From positions 434,001 to 498,000 of the forward strand of contig JADKKK010000001.1 of assembly GCA_016720545.1 (NCBI GenBank): DNA of 64,000 nucleotides. The letters are read 5' to 3'. Source of the DNA: Myxococcales bacterium (GTDB taxonomy: Bacteria > Myxococcota_A > Polyangia > Polyangiales > Polyangiaceae). Positions 41,304-51,145 of this stretch are shown piece by piece; positions within the stretch are counted from its first letter, which is position 1; each line of letters opens with the position of its first letter. Both the position numbers and the translations under genes were made by a program. The notes below the pieces were generated by a model. That model worked only from the letters and a program-made list of their open reading frames with translations, did no database searches and was not told the origin of the DNA.

Positions 41304-42713
41304 TTGTCCATTCAGCTACAGTTCTTCGGCGCCGCCGGTACGGTCACGGGATCTCGGCACGTCGTGTCGACCGCCCAGAGCTCGATCCTCCTCGACTGCG
41401 GCCTCGTGCAGGGGCGCCGACTCGACTCGTTCGCCGCGAACCGATCGCTCGGCTTCGATCCGCGCTCGATCGACGCGGTCGTCCTCTCTCACGCGCACAT
41501 CGACCACTCGGGCGCGCTGCCCATGTTGGTCAAGCTGGGCTACGACGGCGCGATCTACTCGACCGCCGCCACGCGCGACCTCTGCGCGGTCATGCTCCAG
41601 GACGCCGCCCGCATCCAGCGCGCGGACGCCGACTACATCGGTCGACTGATCGAGCGCGGGGCGGACGACCTCCAGCGCGTCGAGCCCCTCTATGGCGAGG
41701 ACGACGTCGTCGCGGCGCTCGATCGCTTCACGGGGTGCGAGTACCACCGCCACGCGCAGATAACCCCCGACGCGCGGCTCTCTCTCCTCGACGCGGGCCA
41801 CGTCCTCGGGAGCGCCATCTCGGTGCTCGACCTCGACGACGAGGGGCAGAACGCGCGCGTCGTCTTCACCGGCGACCTCGGGCGAACGAACATGCCGATC
41901 CTCCGCGATCCGGACGTACCCAGCGGCGTGAACGTGCTCATTCTGGAGAGCACCTACGGCAACCGCGTGCACGCGCCCCTCGAGGCGATGGACGACGAGC
42001 TGGCGGTCATCCTCACGCGGACGGCGAAGCGCGGCGGCAAGGTCGTGATTCCCACCTTCGCCCTCGAGCGCGCACAGGAGATCGTGATGGCGATCGCGCG
42101 ACTCCGAGCGAAGCGCGCGGTGCCGCTCGTGCCGGTGTACGTCGACTCACCCCTCACGGTGAAGATCACCGACATCTTTCGGATGCACCCCGAGTGCCTC
42201 GACGCGGAGGCCCGCGCGTCGATCCGCGGCAGCGCGAGCCCGTTCGATTTCGACGATCTCCACTACGTGTCGGATCCCGAGGACTCGAAGGCGATCGACG
42301 CGTCGCCAGACCCGTGCGTCATCCTCTCGGCGAGCGGCATGTGCGAGGGCGGTCGCGTGCTCCACCACCTCCGCGCGACGATGGAGCACGACCAGAACGC
42401 GATCGTCATCGTCGGCTTTCAGGCGCAGCACACGCTCGGGCGCCGGCTCGTCGAGCGGCGCTCCAGGGTGCGCATCTTCGGGATCGAGCGCCCTGTCAAC
42501 GCGAGCGTCCACGTGCTGAACGGCTTCAGCGCCCACGCCGGACGCGACGAGCTGCTCGCGTTCGCCGAGGCGGTGCGCGACCGCGGCCCGCTCCGCACCG
42601 TCGTCCTCGTCCACGGCGAGCGCCCGGCGCAGGAGGCGCTCGCCGAAGGGCTCCGCGAGCGCGGGTTCCCAGACGTGCGCGTCCCGCAGCTCGGCGAGAG
42701 CATGGTCGTGTAG
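41304..42713 (+). CDS. MBL-fold metallo-hydrolase, CPSF/RNA-nuclease-like (beta-CASP)
   Basis: 469 residues, TTG start at 41304 with GAGG about 9 bases upstream; no ATG or GTG in frame fits better. Metal motif LSHAHIDHSG (HxHxDH), then DAGHVLGSA, FTGDLGR, and beta-CASP features LILESTYGNR, VPVYVDSPL, SASGMCEGGRVLHHL and the C-terminal NGFSAHAGRDEL with the third His. It matches YsH1/RNase J-like family proteins found widely in bacteria. It may process RNA during the stress response encoded next door, an inference from position. Confidence 0.9.
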   Translation: MSIQLQFFGAAGTVTGSRHVVSTAQSSILLDCGLVQGRRLDSFAANRSLGFDPRSIDAVVLSHAHIDHSGALPMLVKLGYDGAIYSTAATRDLCAVMLQDAARIQRADADYIGRLIERGADDLQRVEPLYGEDDVVAALDRFTGCEYHRHAQITPDARLSLLDAGHVLGSAISVLDLDDEGQNARVVFTGDLGRTNMPILRDPDVPSGVNVLILESTYGNRVHAPLEAMDDELAVILTRTAKRGGKVVIPTFALERAQEIVMAIARLRAKRAVPLVPVYVDSPLTVKITDIFRMHPECLDAEARASIRGSASPFDFDDLHYVSDPEDSKAIDASPDPCVILSASGMCEGGRVLHHLRATMEHDQNAIVIVGFQAQHTLGRRLVERRSRVRIFGIERPVNASVHVLNGFSAHAGRDELLAFAEAVRDRGPLRTVVLVHGERPAQEALAEGLRERGFPDVRVPQLGESMVV

Positions 42714-42853
42714 CCCGTCGACTCTCCAGCCGGGCGCGTCCACGATGCACGACGGTCGGGCGCCTTCGACGAAGTGGCGCGCTCGTCGTTCTCGAGGGCG
42801 GAACATTCCTTCGCTTTTATTGCGTATTTTGCCCCACTCCCGGCTCGTAGAGA

Positions 42854-43669
42854 ATGGCGCAAATGTCCGTACCGCGCACACCTGCCGTCTACATTCCCCA
42901 CGGCGGAGGGCCCTGGCCCTTCGTCGACGTCGGGTTCGGTGAGCCCGACTCCTTGGCGCGCCTCGCCGCCCACCTTCGGGGCCTCCGAGGGCTCCCGTCC
43001 ACGCCACCGCGCGCCGTGCTCGTCGTGTCGGCGCACTGGGAAGAGCGTCTACCCACCGTGACGACCGCAGAGCGCCCCCCCCTGCTCTTCGACTACTTCG
43101 GGTTCCCTCCGGCGGCGTACGAGCTCACGTGGCCGGCACCGGGCAGCCCTTGGCTGGCAGGGCGCACGCGCGCGCTCCTCGACGCGGCAGGCATCGCGAG
43201 CGCCGAGGCGCCCGAGCGGGGCTTCGACCACGGCGTCTTCGTGCCTATGAAGCTCGCCTACCCCGCGGCCGAGGTGCCTACGGTGCAGCTGTCGCTCAAG
43301 GCCGGGCTCGACCCCGCGAGCCACCTCGCGATCGGCCGCGCGCTCGCGCCCCTCCGCGACGAGGGCGTGTTCGTGATCGGCAGCGGCATGAGCTACCACA
43401 ACATGCGCGGCTTCGGCCGGCGCGAGGCGCGGGCGGCGTCGCTCGCGTTCGACGCTTGGCTCGCCGAGACCGTCGCGCTCCCTCGCGAGCGCCGCGACGC
43501 GCGCCTCGTAGAGTGGCGGGCTGCGCCCTCCGGGCTCGAGGTTCATCCGCGGGAAGAGCACCTGCTCCCGCTCATGGTCGTTGCGGGCGCTGCGGGCGAC
43601 GACCCGGGCTCGGTGCCGTACGCCGACGTGCTCATGGGGGTCCGGATCTCCTCGGCGCGCTTCGGCTGA
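42854..43669 (+). CDS. Class III extradiol dioxygenase, LigB/DOPA-dioxygenase type
   Basis: 271 residues. Family blocks: PAVYIPHGGGPWPF (metal His), VVSAHWEE (metal His), LLFDYFGFPPAAYELTWPAPG, RGFDHGVFVPMKLAYP (catalytic His), VPTVQLSL and IGSGMSYHNMRGFG. It resembles YgiD/4,5-DOPA dioxygenases. Aromatic ring cleavage of a catechol-like substrate is inferred. Upstream of ATG 42854 is a locally A/T-rich patch (about 42807-42834), a rare feature here and a promoter candidate. Confidence 0.92.
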   Translation: MAQMSVPRTPAVYIPHGGGPWPFVDVGFGEPDSLARLAAHLRGLRGLPSTPPRAVLVVSAHWEERLPTVTTAERPPLLFDYFGFPPAAYELTWPAPGSPWLAGRTRALLDAAGIASAEAPERGFDHGVFVPMKLAYPAAEVPTVQLSLKAGLDPASHLAIGRALAPLRDEGVFVIGSGMSYHNMRGFGRREARAASLAFDAWLAETVALPRERRDARLVEWRAAPSGLEVHPREEHLLPLMVVAGAAGDDPGSVPYADVLMGVRISSARFG

Positions 43670-43681
43670 GAGTTGGGCGCG

Positions 43682-44164
43682 CTACGTCGGCGTGGTCGAG
43701 AGCGGCGCCACCTTCGCGCGGGTCGCGGCGACGTAGTCGGCAGGCGCGAGCAAGATCTGCGTGCCGCGGACGCCCGCCGAGACGCTCACCACATCGAACA
43801 CGAGGGCCGATTCGTCTACGACCACCGGGAATCCCTTCTTCGAGGCGAGCGCGGTGACGCCGCCGCGGACATACCCCGTGAGCGGCTCCACCTCCTTCAG
43901 CGCCACCGGCGCGACCTTCTTGTCCGACATCGCTCGCGCAGCCGCCTTCAGATCGAGCTCGCGCCCCGCGGGCACCACGGCGAAGAACACGCCGGCGCGC
44001 TCCCCTCGCACGACCAAGGTCTTCAGGACCTGGGCCTCGGCCAAGCCGATCTTGCGCGCCACGGTCTCGGCCGAAAGGTCCGCGAGATCGACCTCGTACC
44101 CGACCAGGGTGTAGCGGATCTTGAGTCGATCGAGCGCGCGCGCGGCGTTGGTCTTGTCGGGCAT
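43682..44164 (-). CDS. ybaK: Cys-tRNA(Pro)/aminoacyl-tRNA deacylase, YbaK family
   Basis: 160 residues from ATG 44164 (a second in-frame ATG 12 bp upstream adds MTWS). YbaK signatures: KTNAARALDRLKI, ETVARKIGLAEAQVLKTLVVRG, VVPAGRELDLKAAARAM and GYVRGGVTALASKKGFPVVVDESAL with the LSxKK-like lysines. It hydrolyses misacylated Cys-tRNA(Pro) in trans. Convergent with the dioxygenase gene, divergent from the YceI gene. Confidence 0.92.
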   Translation of the reverse strand: MPDKTNAARALDRLKIRYTLVGYEVDLADLSAETVARKIGLAEAQVLKTLVVRGERAGVFFAVVPAGRELDLKAAARAMSDKKVAPVALKEVEPLTGYVRGGVTALASKKGFPVVVDESALVFDVVSVSAGVRGTQILLAPADYVAATRAKVAPLSTTPT

Positions 44165-44239
44165 GCTCCATGTCATAGCCGAGGTCTGCGCCGTGCACGT
44201 GGTCCCCCCAAGCGCCGCCCGGAGCGTTACTGTGGTGGC

Positions 44240-44794
44240 GTGCGTTACGAAATCGATCCGTCCCACTCGACCCTCGAGATCTTCACCTCCGCGGACGGGC
44301 TCTTCGCCCGACTCGCCCACGATCTGCGCCTCTCCGCGGTCGCCAGCGAGCTCAGCGCCGAGCGCGCAGACGGCGCGGTCTCGGTGCGAGCGAGGGTGCG
44401 CCTCGGCGCGTTGCGAGTCGACGGGGTGATGAAGGACGGCGCCCTCCGTGAGGGCGTGCTGAGCGCCGACGACCGCGCGCAGATCCTCACCAAGATGCGG
44501 GCCGAGGTGTTCGGCGGGCAGGGCGAAGAGGCCCACGTCGAGCTCGATGGCCACCTCCGGGGCTCGTCGTTCTCGGGCACGGTGAGGTCGCCCGCCGGCC
44601 GCTCCGCGAAGGCGCACGGCACCGCCACGACGACCTCATCGACCCGCGGCGAGAAGGCCGTTGAGGATGTCACCGGGTCCTTCGAGCTGTCGCTGCGCGA
44701 GCTGGCCGGCCACGACGTGAAGGGGCCCCTCGGCGCGTTTCGCGTCTCGGATCACGTGCGCGTCGCGTTCAAGGCGCGCTTCGTGGAAGCCTAG
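44240..44794 (+). CDS. YceI-like family protein
   Basis: 184 residues, GTG start. It begins RYEIDPSHSTLEIFTSADGLFARLAHDLRL, matching the YceI pattern of a lipocalin-like barrel. Later strands are IRE-like VELDGHLRGSSFSGTV and ELAGHDVKGPLGAFRV. YceI proteins bind polyisoprenoids or amphiphiles in the periplasm. This copy has no signal peptide, so it may be cytosolic or misannotated at the start. Function is uncertain beyond the fold. Confidence 0.7.
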   Translation: MRYEIDPSHSTLEIFTSADGLFARLAHDLRLSAVASELSAERADGAVSVRARVRLGALRVDGVMKDGALREGVLSADDRAQILTKMRAEVFGGQGEEAHVELDGHLRGSSFSGTVRSPAGRSAKAHGTATTTSSTRGEKAVEDVTGSFELSLRELAGHDVKGPLGAFRVSDHVRVAFKARFVEA

Positions 44795-44887
44795 CGGACG
44801 AACCGCTTGATAATCGAGGATTTTCCACGAGTTGCGAGCCGTGCGGGGCGCGACCAAGGGTCCTGTTGCGCTCGGCGCCTGGGCGCG

Positions 44888-45466
44888 TCAAGAGAAGCGC
44901 TCGGAGAGCGCAGCCACGACGTTCGGGACGCCCAGCGCCGCGAGCGCGCCGAGCACGAGCCCCGCGACGAGCCAAGTGAGCCGGCCTGAAGCCACCGCGC
45001 GCGAGCGGCCGGCGAGCGGGAACTCCACGAGGCGCACGGTGGCCGTGTCGGCGTCGACCAGGAGCACGCCGTCCACGTCGAACGCGATCCGGTACTCGAG
45101 GAGCTGGCGCCGGGTCGTCGCGGTCTCGAGCCGCGGCGCGAGCGCGCCGGTCTTCACCTCGGCGACGTAGCGCCCGCTCGTGTCCTCGACGACGAGGTCG
45201 GCGCGGACCTCGACCCCCACCGGTACGCCGTCCACACCGAGCGGGTAGCGAACTACGGCCTGCCTCTGGAGCACGCGGAAGCCGCGGCGCTCGAGGATTC
45301 CCTCTGCGCGACGCTCGCCGGCCGCCCCCTTGACCCGCGCGGCGACGAGCCGCGCGCGCATGCGTCGCTGGTGAAGGGCGAGGCGCGCCGTCTGGAGCAG
45401 GGCCCAGGCGACGGCCAGGACCAAGAGCCCGAGCAGCACGGTCACCGGCGCGGTCCGCGGGTCCAC
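44888..45466 (-). CDS. Membrane-anchored nuclease-related (PD-(D/E)XK-like) protein
   Basis: 192 residues, GTG start. An N-terminal helix (about 8-28) and a C-terminal helix (LVAGLVLGALAALGV) flank a central domain. This carries GAAGERRAEGILERRGFRVLQRQ, then VEVRADLVVEDTSGRYVAEVKTG, an Asp-...-Glu-x-Lys arrangement as in NERD and other PD-(D/E)XK domains. The catalytic trio would be E (GER), D (ADLVV) and EVK. Topology and activity are not established. Confidence 0.6.
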   Translation of the reverse strand: MDPRTAPVTVLLGLLVLAVAWALLQTARLALHQRRMRARLVAARVKGAAGERRAEGILERRGFRVLQRQAVVRYPLGVDGVPVGVEVRADLVVEDTSGRYVAEVKTGALAPRLETATTRRQLLEYRIAFDVDGVLLVDADTATVRLVEFPLAGRSRAVASGRLTWLVAGLVLGALAALGVPNVVAALSERFS

Positions 45467-45821
45467 CCTCCCGTGGGTAGGCTAAACGTCCGCGCAGGGC
45501 CAAACTTCCTGAGGCAACCCGGGACGACGCGGGCCGCGGCGTCGAGACCACACGCCCTCCGCGAGCCGCTCATCGAACCATGAGCGTCGCGTATCCGGAC
45601 CAGAGCCCCCCGCACCGCCGACCGTCGCGCGGACGCGAAAGCGGTGCTCGCGTGGTCGCGAAGTGGGACCCCCAGCCGGTGTAGATGCCGCGCTCACGCG
45701 ACTTGACGAGGACTTGGACCGCACGGCTCGCCAGGGGTAGCAGGCCGCCTCCGGCGATTCCGCCGCTCGTTCGGCGGCGCCCGACCGCCGCCGCTGCGCT
45801 GAGCGCCTCGCTTGGAGGCCG
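45467..45821. other. Intergenic region, nothing identified
   Basis: 355 bp between two leftward genes. It must carry the promoter of the nuclease-related gene. I see GC-rich inverted repeats but no T-tract terminator, tRNA or coding frame with good codon bias. Confidence 0.5.
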
Positions 45822-47564
45822 TCAGGGCCCCGCGACGAGCACCTCGCGGGCGATGCCGTCCGCGCCGTTCTTGCCGGCGGGTGCGCCAGCGCCACCGCCG
45901 CCGCCCGCGCCCGCCGGGCCAGGGGCCCCGAGCGTGCCCGTGTTGCCCGACTCGACCAGCGTGGCCGTCGAGGCGCGGGCGATACGCGCCGAGTGCCCCC
46001 CGCTCCCTCCGCCACCACCGGAGCCGGAACCGCCCGCGCCTCCGCTCCCTCCGCGCCCGCCGCCTGCCGCGCTCGACGCGCCGGAGCCGCCCGCGCCCCC
46101 GCCGCCGCCGGGCTGGCCCACGCCTCCGAGACCGCCGGCGCCGCCCGTCCCGCCCTTCCCCAAGGTGAACACGTTGTTCTCGACCGTGGCAGCACCGCCG
46201 CCTACGAGCACGCCGATCGACGAACCCCCCGCGCCTCCGCCGGCGCCGCGCGGGCCGCCCGCCCCGCCGCAGCCGCCGGAACCTCCGCCGCCGCCGCCGT
46301 CTCCGATGCAAATGGGCCAGCTGCGCGCCGAGGCGCCGCCGCCACCGCCGCCGCCGCCGCCCCCGCCGTTCCCTCCCGGCAGGCCAGGCTTCCCAGGAGA
46401 CGAGACGTAAAGGCCATTGACGATCGTGCCGACGGGTTCCCCGCCGTCACCACCGGAGGCTGGCGGCGCCCCCGTGCCGGCGCTCGCGCCCGTGAGCCCG
46501 GCGCTCCCGCCGCTCGAGGAGATGCACGCGCTGCCGGACCCGCCGCCACCGCCGGCGGCTCCGCCCGTGCCCGGGGCCCCTGCGGCCCCGCTGCTGTCGG
46601 AGCCGACGCCGCCGTTGCCCCCTCGACCCCCGGGGGCCGTACACGATGGCGAGGCGGCGCCCGGCTGGGCGCTCGAGCAGCTCGAGCAGCCTCCGGCGCC
46701 GGTGTTCCCAGTCGCGGCGGGCGTCGTGGGCGGCGCGGCGTCCGTGGTGCCGCGCACCCCCTGGTTTCCCGGGCCCAGGAGGAAGACGTTGTTTCGGACG
46801 AACAGCCTCCCGCCCGACGAGCTAACCACACGCACGCCGTGCACGCTCTTGCCGTCCTGGGCTTCGGGGATCTTCACCTCGAGGGTGAGGTTCGCCACGT
46901 GCATGTCCTCGCGGAGCTCACGAATGAGCACGCCGTCGCCCGCGAGCGGCCCCGTGGTGGGGGCCACTATCGTGGTCGCGATGTCGGTGGTGCCGTGCTT
47001 TCGCGAGCGCCGAAACGGGAAGGCGGCGTCGGCCTGGTCGAACCCGCCGTAGAGGCTCACGCCGGAGGGCAGCTCGACCGACTCGGTGTACTTCTCCGCC
47101 GAGACACAGACGGGCCTCTTCTTGGTGCCCGAGCCGGCCACCATCACCGCGCGCGCGAGGGTCTTGAGGGGCTTCAGCCGAGTGCCGTCCCCCGCGTCGT
47201 CTCCCTTCGACACGGAGACGTACACGCAGGTGGCCACGACGCCGTCGGAGCCGTCGCAGTTGGCGTCTTCGAAAGCGGGGTCGAGCTCGTCGTCTTCGCT
47301 CCGCTTCGTGCACCGATACTCACACCCGCAGTTCTCCCCGTCGGTTTTTCCATCGAGATTCCATGTATTTGGCGGACACTGCCCTACGACGCACCCTCCG
47401 GGCGGGGGCTTGGCCGCGCCGTCGGCTTCGGGGCCGCCGCCGTCCGGGTCGACCGCGCCGGGCTCCTCCCCCTCGTCGGGCCCGAGCTCGCCCGTAGCGC
47501 ACCCCACCGGAGCCCCCGCGACGCCGAGGCCGACCACCAAGAACCACCACGCGAAAGACTTCAT
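45822..47564 (-). CDS. PGRS-like glycine-rich surface lipoprotein
   Basis: 580 residues. Signal peptide with lipobox APVGC (about 18-22), a Cys-rich segment (CVVGQCPP, CGCEYRC), then a beta-helix-type DUF1565-like region (VYVSVSKGDDAGDGTRLKPLKTLARAVMVA; VSLYGGF). From about residue 270 the protein is dominated by Gly-Gly-Ala/Ser/Asn tracts resembling mycobacterial PE_PGRS repeats, broken by short right-handed-helix-like pieces such as VENNVFTLGKG. Proteins of this architecture are expanded in Polyangia. Role at the cell surface is unknown. Confidence 0.85.
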   Translation of the reverse strand: MKSFAWWFLVVGLGVAGAPVGCATGELGPDEGEEPGAVDPDGGGPEADGAAKPPPGGCVVGQCPPNTWNLDGKTDGENCGCEYRCTKRSEDDELDPAFEDANCDGSDGVVATCVYVSVSKGDDAGDGTRLKPLKTLARAVMVAGSGTKKRPVCVSAEKYTESVELPSGVSLYGGFDQADAAFPFRRSRKHGTTDIATTIVAPTTGPLAGDGVLIRELREDMHVANLTLEVKIPEAQDGKSVHGVRVVSSSGGRLFVRNNVFLLGPGNQGVRGTTDAAPPTTPAATGNTGAGGCSSCSSAQPGAASPSCTAPGGRGGNGGVGSDSSGAAGAPGTGGAAGGGGGSGSACISSSGGSAGLTGASAGTGAPPASGGDGGEPVGTIVNGLYVSSPGKPGLPGGNGGGGGGGGGGGASARSWPICIGDGGGGGGSGGCGGAGGPRGAGGGAGGSSIGVLVGGGAATVENNVFTLGKGGTGGAGGLGGVGQPGGGGGAGGSGASSAAGGGRGGSGGAGGSGSGGGGGSGGHSARIARASTATLVESGNTGTLGAPGPAGAGGGGGAGAPAGKNGADGIAREVLVAGP

Positions 47565-47674
47565 GTCTGGACGCTGCTCCAAGCCAAAGCGAGAGGCGCG
47601 GGCGACCGCCCACACCCCAAGTCTACTCGGCCTTCGTGAAAGAGCCCGCGCGTTCACCGCGGCTCGCAGGAAAG

Positions 47675-48475
47675 TCAGACCGCGCGGAGCCAGTCGCCGA
47701 GATCGCGCTTCAGCGCCTCTTCCGACTGGGCGACGAAGAGCACGCCCTGGTAGTCGGTCGGGTCGAACGGCGTGGCCGCGACGCGATCGAGATCGAAGGG
47801 CCGTAGCTCAGCCTCTTGGGCAAAGCGGCCAAGCTCGCCGAACGACGAGAGCAGCCCCGCGCCCACCACGCGGCGCGCCTCGGGCGGACCGTAGACGCCG
47901 AACTCGAGCACGTACCAATAGAGCCGAATGAGCGCCTCGGTCTGCCGGGCGTCGGCGCGGAGCGTCGCCTCGCCGAACAGGCGGTTTAGCTCCGCGAAGC
48001 CAGGATCTGCCAGCATGGGAGCGTGGCCGACGAGCTCGTGGATGATGTCGGGCTCGGGCGTGTAGAGCGGCGCCGAGTGGTGCCGGATGTACTGCGTCGC
48101 GAGAAACACGCCCTCGGCGAGGCGCTCCATGAACTGGCGCGGCGTCACGAGCCCCGCGACCGGCTCGAGGCGGAAGCCCGTGAGAGGCGCGAGCACCTCG
48201 TTCACCTCGGCGAACGACGGCACATGATCGGCGCGAAACCCGAGCTGCGGGGCCCTCGCGCGGTAGGTCGGGCAAGCGTACTGCGCGTGCAAGGGCGTGA
48301 GGTGCGCGAGCGCGGTGCCCCAGACCGCGACCTCGTGCGGCTCGTAGGCGACGTCGGGCGGCGGCGCCCCCGGCCGGTGCGCGAGCGCGAGCCCCGCGAT
48401 GCGGTTGCGCCGCGCGCGGTACTCCGGATCGCGGAATCCCGGGTGGTCGCGGTCGAGCTCGACGAGATCAGGCAC
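47675..48475 (-). CDS. phhA: Phenylalanine 4-monooxygenase
   Basis: 266 residues, GTG start at 48475. Converts Phe to Tyr with tetrahydropterin and O2. The iron ligands are the two His in PDIIHELVGHAPML and a Glu in RLYWYVLEFGVY. The pterin-site region is TPRQFMERLAEGVFLATQYIRHHSAPLYTPEP. Length matches bacterial monodomain enzymes lacking the ACT domain. It lies 35 bp downstream of the frameshifted hydrolase gene on the same strand, but the pathway link is not obvious. Confidence 0.95.
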   Translation of the reverse strand: MPDLVELDRDHPGFRDPEYRARRNRIAGLALAHRPGAPPPDVAYEPHEVAVWGTALAHLTPLHAQYACPTYRARAPQLGFRADHVPSFAEVNEVLAPLTGFRLEPVAGLVTPRQFMERLAEGVFLATQYIRHHSAPLYTPEPDIIHELVGHAPMLADPGFAELNRLFGEATLRADARQTEALIRLYWYVLEFGVYGPPEARRVVGAGLLSSFGELGRFAQEAELRPFDLDRVAATPFDPTDYQGVLFVAQSEEALKRDLGDWLRAV

Positions 48476-48510
48476 GCGCGGGGGTGTAGCACCGCGGCGG
48501 TCAGGAGAAG

Positions 48511-51091
48511 TCAGAAGAAGATCGGGTTCGACACCGCGAAGGGCTTGTCGCCCGGGGCGACCGGGGCGAGATCGCGGGCGCCTTTCGCGACGAACACCAC
48601 GTAGTGCCGCGCGCGGCTGGTCGTGGGCGCGACGTCCACGGTGAGATCGAAGCGCTTCGCCGGGCCCGGGCCGACCGAGGCGCCGAGCGGCATCTTCTTG
48701 GCGGTCTCGCCGTCGACGAGCACCTCGAGCTCGGTGGCGTCGACCCAGCTCGCGGCCGACACGGTGACCTTGTACGCACCCGCCTTGTCGGTGCCGCCCG
48801 GGCCCGCGCCGCCTGGCCCCTGGACGGTCATCGAGAGGCCTCCCGAGATGACCGAGGCCCCGGTCTTGATGAAGTCGCGCACCGACTCGGGCGTGACCTT
48901 GTTGGGGTCGTCGTGCCCGAACTTCATGCAGGTGCGCGGATAGCCGACCTTCGCGCTGCGCCAATGGTGGCTGTCGGAGCTGCCCACCGCCCACGTGGTC
49001 TTTCCGGCGTTCAGGAGCGAGAACCACGACTTCACCGAGTCGTCGCGGCTTCGGTCGAAGTCGGAGCTGTTGAACACCTCGATCGCCTCGAACTCCTCAC
49101 TCCACACGCCGTCGCGGCCCTTCGCGGTGGCGTAGTCGTACACGGCCGCAGAGAAGTAGCCGCGGAAGCCCGGGTAGTTCGGGTGATTGACGATCAGCGC
49201 GGGCTTCTCGGGCCGCTCGTGGACGAGCTTGAAGATGTCCGGCGGGGACTTCCCGATCCAGTCGACCGCGCCGCCGTTCTGGGCGCCCGGAATGGGATTG
49301 AGCGGGATGACCCCGAAGTGCCCATACGAGAACGTGGTGAGCTCTTCGGACGGGAAGCTCGAGGCCCACTTCGAGAGCCCGAGCTTCGCAATGATCGGCT
49401 TAAAATCGATGATCCACTCGTGCTCACTCGAGATAGGGAGCTCCAGGCCCCTCTCCCACCGCGGCGCGCACCTTCATGGGCGCCGTGTCGTCGGAGTCGG
49501 CAGAGAAGTTCGAGTGGATATGGAAGTCGGCGCACATGACGCCGGTCGTGTCGACGCTTCGAAGCAGGGTCACCGGCACCTCGGTCACCTTGCCGGCCTC
49601 GGCCGTCACGACCTGATCGAACAGCTCGTAGTCGAAGCCACGGGACACGAGCACGCGGTGCGCCCCGGGCGGCACCACGACCTTGGCCACGCCGTCGGCC
49701 GGGAACTCCTGGAGGAGCACGCCGTTCGGCTCCTCCACGACGCCCCACGCGACGGGCGCCTTCGCCACCGGCGTCTGCGGCAAGATCTGCACGCGCACCG
49801 GGAGCGGTTCGTTCGTGCCCGCCTCTTTCGCGACGATGTTCAGCGTCGCGCCCCGCGCGAGCACGAGCTTCGCGGCGGACGCGTCGGCGGCGAGGTTCAC
49901 GGCGGGGCTCGTTGCGTAGCCGGGCACGAGCGCGTGGGCCATGGCGGCCTGGGCCGGCAGGCGCAAGGAGAACGCGCCGTCCTTGTCGGCGTGGCCGCGC
50001 GAGAGCACCCGCCCGTCTTGCCCGGTGACCACGACGGTGGCGCCGCCGAGCTTCGCGCCGTCGTCGCTCTCGACTGTGCCCTTCACCTCGCGGCGCGCGG
50101 GGCCGCCGTTCGCCGCCTGCACCGCCTGGAGCAGCCCGTCGAGCTCCGGCCCGCCGCCGATGACCTCGGCGTAGTCGGTCTCCACGGTCTTGCACGCCTC
50201 TGCGGTGAGGCCGGAGCCCTGGAAGTACTGGAAGCCGGAGACCTCGAGGGCGAACTCGAGCTCCTTGCCGGGCTGCGCGATGGCGAAGCTCGTGCGCTCT
50301 CCGTCGTACCCGACCCACGGGTGCTTCCCCTTCGGCACGCCGTACCCGCCGCTCTCGGTGAAGAGGGCGGAGCGGTTCGAGTGGAAGAAGCCGAACATCT
50401 GCTTGCCGCTGAACGTCAGGTCTTCGGGCCGAGTGTTCATGAACGACAGCCGCAGCTTCACCTTGGAGGCGCCGGGCTCGAGCACGTAGTCGAGCGCGGC
50501 CGGGAAGTTGTACTCGTCGGGCAAGAGGCCGCGGAAGGTCTCGAGGAACGGGATGTTCTTCAGCACGCCGGACGAGCGCACCACGGCGGCCTTGCCGTCG
50601 GAGCCGTCGGCCAGAACAGTGACGTTCTCGGGCGCCACGACCTGCCGCGAGAGCGCGAGGAGCATCTCGCCGTATTGGCTCACGCCCGTCGGCCGCCCGT
50701 CGGCCCCGACGACCTCGATCGCGTTGATCTCACCTCCGAAGGGGTTGTAACCGTCGCTCGCGCGCGCGCCCTCGATGAACACCGCGATCGTGTCGTTCGC
50801 CAGGACGAAGTCGGTGTCGACGAGGCGATTGCGCGCGTCGTCGGGGCGCTTCAGCCCGGTCAGGCTACGAAGGCGCCCTGCGCGCGCCTGTCCCGCGGCC
50901 TTCGCCCCGAACGGATCGGCGTGACCGTTGGCGTCGCCGCCGGGGAAGCGCTTGGCGACCACCCCATCGCCACACGTGGGCTCCGGCGGCTCCGTCGTGG
51001 GTGGCTGCGGATCGCCGACCGTGTCGCTGCCGCACGCGAGCGCGGCGAGGGGGAGCGTAGCGAGGGCGGTGAGGGCGAAGAGGGAGCGCAT
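48511..51091 (-). pseudogene. CehA/McbA-type PHP-domain metallohydrolase lipoprotein, frameshifted
   Basis: Two frames make one protein. The upstream frame (ATG 51091 to TGA near 49424) has a signal peptide (LPLAALACG), a beta-rich region, a carboxypeptidase-regulatory-like sandwich (EVKGTVESDDGAKLGGATVVV) and the PHP metal motif CADFHIHSNFSADSDD. The second frame continues GLELPISSEHEWIIDF..., NHPNYPGF and SSDSHHW to 48511. They join in the run CCCC at 49448-49451: removing one base restores VGEGLELP and a full 859-residue protein. Either a real pseudogene or a sequencing error; both parts keep strong GC3 bias, which favours a recent or technical event. Confidence 0.8.
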
Positions 51092-51145
51092 CTCCACACC
51101 TTGCCACGACCATCCGCCCCGCGTCGAACCGAGCGCTGCTGGCGT

